A stretch of 64,000 bases of DNA. Source: Porphyra umbilicalis. Lineage: Eukaryota; Rhodophyta; Bangiophyceae; Bangiales; Bangiaceae. The stretch spans positions 223,467-287,466 of the forward strand of contig KV918814.1 of the NCBI GenBank assembly GCA_002049455.2. The letters run 5' to 3'. The notes beneath the pieces were generated by a model. That model worked only from the letters and a program-made list of their open reading frames with translations. It was not told where the DNA came from and did not search any database. The position numbers were made by a program, and so were the translations under genes. Positions 56,733 to 64,000 of this stretch are shown piece after piece (the first letter of the stretch is position 1; the number at the start of each line of letters is the position of its first letter).

Positions 56733-57226
56733 TGATGGTGCTCCCTGCGATCTTCATGCTTCTCTCCTTGTCACGTGGCACTTGTATCTGTCCAAGAACA
56801 AATGTCAGGTTCGTTCGACCAGGACGGAGAGCCTTGCACGAAATCGCTCTCTCAGGGGCAGTCCGCATGGATTGGAAGGCTACTTCTGAACCAAGCGGCC
56901 CTGGAAGCCTCGACCTTTGAGTGCCTCTCGCTCCGTTCGGCTCTGCAAAAAAAAACTGAGATTTCTATAGTAAAGCGCCACATACATGTGTGATATTCCG
57001 TGCCTTGATCCCCCAGGCGAAATCGCGTGACGAACGAGGGGCAAATTCAGTGCCGTGGTGGATCAAGTCGTCAGGAGCCACGTTGCCCGCCTCCATTGTC
57101 ATTGGACATCCGCACTCGACGAGGCGCTCGCCGGCCGGCGGTATCTACCGCCGGGCCACCGCGGTGGCCCCCACTCACACGCCTCTCCCTCCCCCCCCCT
57201 CCCCCCCCTTCACCACCAGCACGTCC
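56733..57226. other. Intergenic
   Basis: Moderate-GC flank of hAT element E with an A9 tract at 56947-56955. No gene recognised. Confidence 0.4.
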
Positions 57227-57681
57227 TCAGGCAGAGCCCAGCGCCCCACTCGGCGGCGGCACCAGCAGCCGCGCCACCCACACGTCGGCGGTGGTTACGG
57301 CGGCGGCGGGGACCCCCCCCACGCCCACCACCACCACCGCCGCCCGCGTGTGGCGCGTCGGATCCCACGACGAGGGGGGTGCCAAAGGTGGCGACGAGCA
57401 CCCACCCGAGCGCCGCCGCGCCGAGCGCATAGGCGTCAAAGAGGGCGGCGGTGACGGCGGCGGCGGCGTAGACGGCGCGCGCGGGGCGCCGGGGCGGCGG
57501 CAGCGACCGCTTGGGGGCGGCCGACCAGGCGAGCGCGCCGCCGATGAGGCAGACGATGAGCGTCAGGCCGGTACCAAAAATGGCCCGTCCACGCGAGGGT
57601 GTAGTCGGCGTCGGCGACTGTGGCGCCCAGGAGCAGCAGATGCAAGGTACAGACCAGGAGGTGGTACGTGTAGGCCTTCAT
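57227..57681 (-). CDS. Hypothetical four-helix membrane protein
   Basis: About 150 residues from ATG 57681 (MKAYTYHLLVCTLHLLLLGATVADADYTLAW). Hydrophobic segments follow: GTGLTLIVCLIGGALAWSA, AVYAAAAVTAALFDAYALGAA, GWVLVATFGTPLVV, and a last TTADVWVARLLVPP. The frame slips by one T in the run TTTTT (reverse strand, near 57578) and again in a G/C run near 57320; both fit sequence error. The topology recalls small tetraspan proteins, but no family is recognised. Confidence 0.5.
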
Positions 57682-59253
57682 GGTGGCCAAACCACACTGG
57701 GAGAGCAGCGCGGGGCGAGCGGGGGGGCAGGAAGCCAACGAGCGAAAGAAAAGGGAAGGGGAGAGGAAGAGGAGACGGGGGATGCACGCGGATGTCGGGG
57801 TGGAGGAAAGAACCACAGAGCGCAACGGATGAGGCATGCAGCTCCACGCAACGCAGGCAGGGAAGGTGTGGAGCGCTCCGCGTCGCAGGACACGGCAACG
57901 TCCGCACCGCACCGCTCGACGCGCCGCAGCGTCCTCCCCAGCGGCCGGCACTGCGGGCCTACCCGGCACGCCGGTCGACGCCCATGGTCATGCCCACGAC
58001 CTCCCCGGGCGGCCACACCCCCGCTGGCCGAGAGGGCGGACGTTGTGGCCGCCCGCCGCGGGGCGGCGGCGTCGGCCGCCACCGGGCGCCCCCCCGCCGT
58101 GGCCCGCCGCATCCCGGGACGGCCGCCGCCACCCGCTCGGCCGCGTGCGGCGAGGCGCCCCGACGGGCGGGCGGGGGCGACGCGCACGCACGGCCGTCGG
58201 CCGCGCAAGCGCACACGCCGCCCGCGGCCGCGGCGGCACGCGCCGCGTGGCGGCGGCGGCGCGGCGGCGCGGCGCGGCGGCGGCGGTGTGGCGGCGCGGC
58301 GCGGCGGGTGGCGGCGGCGCGCGCCGACGCCCCCGTCCACTGCCGACGACCGCCCACGCGCCACCGCCGTTGCGGCGGTGCGTCGGACTTTGTCCGACGG
58401 TGGCCCCTATGGTACGGTACTGGGCTGTCGACTGGACCGACGCCGTACGGTACCGGCCGGGCGGAGCGGGGTGGCAACGCCCGAGATTTTCGGCCGCCCG
58501 CACGCCCCGCGCCCCGCCGCGCGCGCCCGCGCGCGCCGCGTCGGTGGGCGCCGCGCGGGGGGGCGGTCGCGCTGCGGGCGGTCCCCCACCCCCCCCCCCC
58601 ACGCCGCCCATCCCGCCCCCGCGTCGGCGGATCATGGCCCCGCCCGGGCGCGCTGACAAGCGCCGGTCCGCCGCTGCCACGCCCCGCCGTTGGGTGGGGG
58701 GGGGGGGGGGGGGGGGGGTGAGTGCGCGCCCCGCCTGCGCACCCGGACCGCGTGGGGAGTGCGCGCTCCCCCCCCCCCCCGGCCCACTGTGTCGCGCGCC
58801 CGCCGCCCGCGCGGGTGCCGGCGGGCGCTTGTCAGTGGGCGCGGCGGCGGCGGCGGCGGCAGCGGCGCCGCCGCCGCCGCCGCGCGTGGGGCTGTCCACC
58901 AAACTGACACGCTGCGGCGGTCGGGGGGGGGGGGGGGGGGGGGCGCGGTCCGGCCATGGGGAGGACGGCGGCGGCGGGGGGGGGCGGGGACGACGGGCGG
59001 CGGCGACCCGTGGTGGCAGGGGGGCGTGCCCCGCCCGCGTCGGACACACGGTGGCCTTTTTGTGGGCGGGGCTGACCGCCGCGTTGCGGGGCGACGGCGG
59101 GGGACGGCGGCGGCACGGCCGTCGGCCGCCGGTCGACGCGCCCCGCCGCGTGGCCGTCGCCGCCGCCGCCGTCGACGCACCCCCGCCCGCCGGCGGCGGC
59201 GGCGCCCCCGTCGTCCCGCCACACGCCGGCGGCGCGCGGGGCCGGCCGCCGCC
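57682..59253. other. GC-rich low-complexity region
   Basis: Upstream flank of the membrane protein gene, then G/C and (CGG)n-rich DNA with G runs at 58698-58719 and 58924-58943. All frames open; no gene supported. Confidence 0.5.
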
Positions 59254-60792
59254 ATGGCGCCGGCGGCGGGCACCGCGGCGGCGGCGGCGGCGGCGGCGGC
59301 GGCCGCCGCCCCCCGCGCGCCCCCCGACGGGGGTCGGCGGGGGTCCCCCCCCCCCCCCCCCCCCTGTGGGCGCCAGCTGACCCCCCCGGCGGCCGCCGCG
59401 GCGGCGGCGCCCCCCCCCGCCACCCGCCCCCGTCACTGACGGAGCCGCTGCTGCGGCGGCGGCCGTCGCCGTCCCCCGCCGCCGTCGCCCGCCGCTCCTC
59501 CCTGCCGGCGGTGGCGGTGACGGCGGGTGCGCGGGCGCCCGGCGCGGCGGCGGCGGCGGCGGCGACGGGGGTGGGGGTGGGGGCGGCGGCGGCGGCCGCC
59601 GCCGCACCCGCCGCCGACGCCCCCCGCCGCGTGTGCGTGGTGTGCATGGACGCGGCGGCGGACGTGGTGTTGCGCCCGTGCGGGCACGCCCACTTTTGCC
59701 GCCGCTGCGTGCGGCGGCTGCCGCGCGTGGCGGCGGGGCGCCCGCTCGGGGGGGGCGCGCCGCGCAGCGCGCCGCCGCCGGCGGGGGTGCCGCCCGGGCG
59801 ACTCGGGGCGCCGCCCGGCGGGGGCGGCGGGGGCGCGGCGGTCGGGCGGGGGGGGGCCCCCGCGGGGCGCCGCCCCCCCGCCGCCCCCGACCGGGTGGGG
59901 CCGTCCCCCGGTTCGTCCATCGGGTCCTCCACGTCGGGTTCTTTGGGGGGTGGGCGTCTGCCCCCACCGACGACGGGGACGTGGGAGACGACGCCGCCCC
60001 GGCCGCCCCCCGCCGCCGCTGCCCGACGTGCCGCACGCCCGTCCGCCGCCTCGGCCGACCGGCGCCGACGATTGCGTTTGTCGGCGCCGACGGCGGGGCG
60101 GTGCGGGCGCTCGTTGCCGCCGTTGCGGCGGCCTTTCCCCCCCCCCCCCCCGCCGCGGCGGCGGGGTTCGCGTCCCTCCCCCCCGCCCCCCCCGACGCGG
60201 TGCGGGTGTGGTTGCCCCCCGCGCCGCCGCCGCCGCCGCCGCCGCCGTCGTCGGTGCAAGCGCCCCCCCGCGGGGCCGACGCGGGGGCGTCCCCCACCCC
60301 CCCCCCCCGCGGCGGGGTGCCCCCCCACCGGCGGCCTTGACGCTCCTCCCGGTCGTCACGGGGGAGCGGCACCACGCGGCCGCGGCCGACGTTGGCCCCG
60401 CCGTGGCGGCCACGTTGCGCGCGTGCCGCCCCGCGGGCGTCGTGCTCGTCGCGCGCCTCGACTCCCTCGCGTCCTTTCGGGGGCTCCTCCACACGGACCT
60501 CGCGCTGCTCGCCGCCGACGCGGCCGCGACCGAGGCGGGCAAGGGGCGCCGGCGGGGCGGCGGCGGGGGCGGTGACGGGGGCGGCGGCGGCGGGGGTGGG
60601 GGCGGCGGCGGCGGCGGTGGCGGTGGCAGCGGCCGCCGCCGGCGCCCGCCGCGGGTGTGGGCGTTTGTGACGCCCGAGGGGAGCGGTGGGGGGCGCACCC
60701 CGGGGGGTGGTGGTTCGCCGCCCCGCGGAAGCGGGGGGCTCACCGGCGGTCCACCGGGCGGCTCTGGTGGCAGCCGCACGGCGGCTCATGGG

Positions 60793-60825
<33 letters not shown>

Positions 60826-60960
60826 ACGCGCCCCGTGTGCGAGGCGGACCTGCGGGCGGGCATGCACTATGTCGGCGCCCCGCGGAGGTGGCACCTGTGT
60901 CCGCTGGGGGAGGGCCCTGGGGGGAAGGGGGGGGGGGGGGGCGGGGGCCGGCGGGCCTCG
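59254..60960 (+). CDS. RING-finger protein with split RING motif
   Basis: Provisional start ATG 59254 (MAPAAGTAAAAA). The first RING half is clear: RRVCVVCMDAAADVVLRPCGHAHFCRRC (59622-59710; written in two parts as CVVCMDAAADVVLRPCGH and HFCRRC), the C3HC4 pattern of E3 ubiquitin ligases. The matching CPTCRTPVRRL lies about 100 codons later (60018-60050) in another frame, after a Gly/Pro-rich stretch with several G runs. Further on, RPAGVVLVARLDSLASFRGLL and RPVCEADLRAGMHYV-type segments look genuine but unassigned. Start, end and the frame path through homopolymers are uncertain; the RING itself is convincing. Confidence 0.55.
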
Positions 60961-62189
60961 CGGCAACGCTCGGTGCAATGGTGGGGGGGGGGGGGGGTTG
61001 CCCCCCGCCCCGCGCGGGCGGCCGCGCGACAGCCGCGCCGAGCGCCGCCGACGCGGGGCCGGGTGGGTGAAGCGGGGGCTGTGTGGGGCGTGAGCCGCTG
61101 TGATTGGGTGCGCCCCTCCGTCAAGGAAAAACAGAGGGCTCTGCGCTGCGTCCATTGCGCTCGGGGACAGCGGGGGGTGGAGCGGTTGCTCGGGCAGCGC
61201 CGCTCTGCAGGTGGGGTGGCGCCGTCGTCGGCAACCGGGGGTCTGCGGACCTCGCGCCGCGCAGAGCCCTGGTGACCAACGGACGCGTGCGGGCCCCCTT
61301 TGTGCAGCGCTCTGTCGGCACATTGACCCGATACGACGCTGCTCCGCGGAGCGCTTCACACGCCCAATGACGGTGGACGGTGGCGGCGGCGCGTGGGCCG
61401 CACCGCACGCCCACGCCGCCGTGGCATCGCCACGCTGGGCGGGGGAGGGGCGCTGGAACCTGCGCGGTTGGGCATGAGGTGTCCCTGCAAAGCGCGGAGG
61501 AGTATGGCAGACGTGCTCCTACGTCGAAATGCAAAAGGTCGTCGCCTCGTGTGGTGGCGGGGCTGCTCCGCGGCGGCGAGTGGGACCATTCGCGTCCCTA
61601 CTGCACGTAACGGCAGTCCTCTTCAGCGTCCATCTTCAGCACTCACCTGCATGATGCTGTCGTCGGTTAGTACGCTATAAATGCTATCAACGCTTCGACG
61701 TGACCGTGGCGACGGATGCGGACTGCCCCGAGGCGAAAAGTGCCGAGGGGGGCGTTGTCTAGACCACAAAGTGGCGAGCTGGCCGGTCAAAGCGCGTCAC
61801 ACGGCCCACGCGCTCGACGTGCTCGATAGCACGGCGGCGGCGATCGACAGAGTACTTCCCAAAGGCTTGCCCGCGATCACCGCCTGCGCCAGTTCCAGGG
61901 GGCGCACAGGATCCCACTGCAGCTCGACGCGAAGACGTTTCTGCCGCAGGCGAAACAAGATCATTCACATCACTGACGTCGTGCGGAGGTGTTATGCATG
62001 CGGACTACGTGATCGTCTCACTCACTCTCGATCGCTATAGTGCCAAGTCCCATGACATGGCGGAGGAGGCTGGTGTGCAGAGCGCAGAGGCAAAGTCGAC
62101 GGTAGCTCGCGGGCGCCGGCCTTTGAAAGGCTGTATTGACTCGCATGTGGCCTATACAGGACCCGCTCTCAACCATTTTTTTCCTGAGC

Positions 62190-62213
62190 GTAGGCAACCA
62201 GCTGGTTGCCTAC
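62190..62213. repeat. 24-bp perfect palindrome
   Basis: GTAGGCAACCAG followed directly by CTGGTTGCCTAC. It contains a CAGCTG core. No flanking duplication seen. Confidence 0.85.
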
Positions 62214-63092
62214 TCCCGCAGGAGAGGGGTGTCCAGCATGAGCACCACCTGCCTGGCATAGGGGATGGTCGCGCATTATGTTCTCACACGGTCGGCGAGG
62301 CGCCCGTGCGGCTGCTCCTGGGGTGCAATTGGGTTCCTGTCTGCTTCTTTTTATTTCTCGCGCCTGTCTGTCGTATTATGTTCTTACTTGCTTGTCGTGA
62401 TGTTGGCAGCCGTCCCCGGACGACACTTCTAGAGCCTGTGCACCTGGCCTGGCCTTATGGTCGGACGCTTGGAGAACGTGATTGCGGGAGATCGTGCAGG
62501 TCGGCATATCTTGATGTGCTGCGCTGCCCGGGCCGGCATGACACCACGCACAGCGCGGACCAAAGGCCGAGTGCCAGAACGTCAAGCCACTTTGATACCA
62601 ACCGCTCGTCCGCGCAAGCAGCGGACAGCCCCCACACCTCGTCTGGCCATCGGCGGCCACCAGTTGCGTGCCCAGCGTGCGTGTCGCTGCCGCCCCTTCG
62701 CCCGGCCGCTCGGGAGCGGACCCGCGGGCCGACCGGCGCGCCCGTCCCCAGTGTCGCCCTCCCGGACTGTATGGCCGTCATCAGGCGCGGAACGGCATCG
62801 CGGCCTCGTCCCGACGATGCAGCCCGAGCGCGGCGGGGCTGTGACCGAGCGGGCGCTCGGGGCGGCCGCAAACAGGCGCCGCGGCACGCGTGTCGCCACG
62901 CACGTGCTGCGCCGACGGCAGTGGCGACAGCGGCCGCGGCGGCGGGCGCGCCACCCCGCCCGCGTGGCGATCTCGGTGGCCGGGGGGGGGGGGGGGGGGG
63001 GCGAGACCAAAAGTGCGGGCCACGCGTCCGCTGCCGCCGGTGGCGGGCCCCCGCCACTGCCACCGTCGGGAGTTGGTACCAGCCAAACGAAC

Positions 63093-63195
63093 GCCAGACG
63101 AAACGAACGAAAAACAAACGATGATTCCGTCTGGCATTCGTCTGTTCGTCGTCTGGCAATCGTCTGACACACGAGCGCCAGACGCGAGCCAGACG
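63093..63195. repeat. Cluster of GCCAGACG words in both orientations
   Basis: GCCAGACG occurs at 63093-63100, 63177-63184 and 63188-63195; its complement CGTCTGGC at 63128-63135 and 63150-63157, with further CGTCTG and CGAACG words between. Such clusters are typical of transposon subterminal regions or of factor-binding arrays. No element ends were found. Confidence 0.7.
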
Positions 63196-64000
63196 AAAGC
63201 CAGTTTCGTAAGCTCGGTAACTCGACGGTCGTGGCACGTGCGCGGACCAAATCTAGAGCGGGCAGGTCATGCCTTCGTCAGTGGGCTGGCTTGTGCGGCC
63301 CGACGGCACACCGAGTCTCTCCAGGAGCCTGCAAGTGGTCAAGGTCTCGCTGCTGACAGCAAAGAAATAACTCTTTTCCCTACTGCCCATCTGCTTGCGG
63401 ACTTCACGTCGTGACGAGGACAAATGGTGGTAACTGACACGCCTGAAGGCCGCTCTCCGAGGGCTACGGTGCTACGTCATGGATAGCGGCATGCAGCAAC
63501 TAAGTACGCTGTGTCGTCGTCCATGGCGTCCCCTGTGGCCACCCAGAGCGCCTTGTAACCGTGTTTCTTTCGAAGTTTAAAATTCACGTGGTCAGGAGAG
63601 GGCGCGAGTGGAAGCAAGAGGAGAGGGCCCGCTGTGCGTTTGAGACGACAAGGCCTCTGTTCGTCTTGCCCTTCGCAGCCCCGGCCCGCCCCGGTGAGTC
63701 CTTGCTCGCCCTCGCGCCGCGTGTTGCTCCTTCGCTGCCCCCCGCTCCATCCGCTGGACCCCCCCACTGTCGGGGCCGCTCTCCTCAACCTCTTTGTTGC
63801 ATCGTTGTCTGTTTTACTTACTCCCCCCTTATCCAATGTTGACACCAGAGGTACGCGGAGGGGGTGGCGGCGCTCTTTTCGTGAGATGAGAAGCCAGTGT
63901 CATGCCTCCACGGCGCCCTCTGCCGGGAGTGGTGGTGGGATGTGGGGAGCGAGTTGGGGCAGTCGGTGACGCTTGTGCTGGTGGTGGCGTGGTACATTGG

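Larger units (their letters stand above)
60961..64000. other. Gene-poor right end of the window
   Basis: No supported gene. It contains a 24-bp perfect palindrome (62190-62213) and a cluster of GCCAGACG repeats (63093-63195). A G run lies at 62984-63000. Short frames near 61760-61970 on the minus strand look partly coding but cannot be assigned. Confidence 0.4.

Noticed and set aside
57988-61359. A 1123-codon minus-strand open frame
   Set aside because: It is the complement of the RING gene and of GC-rich noise, with low-complexity composition throughout.
61759-61968. Minus-strand frame ending in FDRPARHFVV
   Set aside because: Short, and another frame of the same DNA looks equally plausible; not enough to call a gene.

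Overview
This window looks like nuclear DNA of a GC-rich eukaryote. A bangiophyte red alga of the Porphyra/Pyropia type is the best guess. The clues are very high GC with long C and G runs, compact genes with few introns (three short ones inferred here, all with GTACGT- or GTACGC-like donors), and a eukaryotic gene set: a K+-dependent-type proton-pumping pyrophosphatase, acetyl-CoA synthetase, a plant-type fatty acid amide hydrolase, a serine palmitoyltransferase small subunit and an SNF2 ATPase. The organism is an inference. No rRNA, tRNA, organellar or CRISPR feature was seen.

Layout. From 1 to about 15.8 kb is an accessory, transposon-rich block. It holds two hAT-type elements in opposite orientation (1-970 and 1102-2306), a SAP-motif gene of unknown function (3657-5225), a gag-like fossil split by a pogo/Tigger transposon (7304-9484), and a second, older pogo-type transposon (about 11565-15755) with a 1.3-kb inverted-repeat insert. 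From 15.8 to 33 kb is a host gene cluster: a secreted Cys/Asp-rich protein, FAAH-like amidase, SNF2 ATPase, SPT small subunit (one intron), acetyl-CoA synthetase (one intron) and a second secreted Cys-rich protein. A small hAT MITE lies at 31097-31478. From 33 to 45 kb there is mostly gene-poor, very GC-rich DNA with an HDHD5/CECR5-like HAD hydrolase and three weak hypothetical genes. From 45 to 64 kb come a hAT element with a BED-like finger, the vacuolar-type H+-pyrophosphatase, another hAT-like element, a small secreted Cys peptide, a hAT-type element that carries what looks like a captured UFL1 N-terminal fragment, a four-helix membrane protein and a RING protein.

The most notable signals are as follows. 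(1) The element at 55245-56724 has hAT-type ends and a perfect 8-bp target duplication, and encloses a UFL1-like coding fragment, i.e. a candidate gene-capturing ('Pack'-type) hAT. (2) At least four more hAT-type elements sit in the same 64 kb; three of them have exact 8-bp duplications. (3) A single in-frame TAG lies in an otherwise intact pyrophosphatase gene. (4) The tiny SPT small-subunit gene is easily missed and needs one spliced intron. Most other reading-frame breaks in host genes fall in C or G homopolymers, which suggests sequence error rather than decay. The metabolic genes do not form an operon or one obvious pathway; SPT small subunit, FAAH and acetyl-CoA synthetase all touch lipid or acyl metabolism, but their adjacency may be chance.
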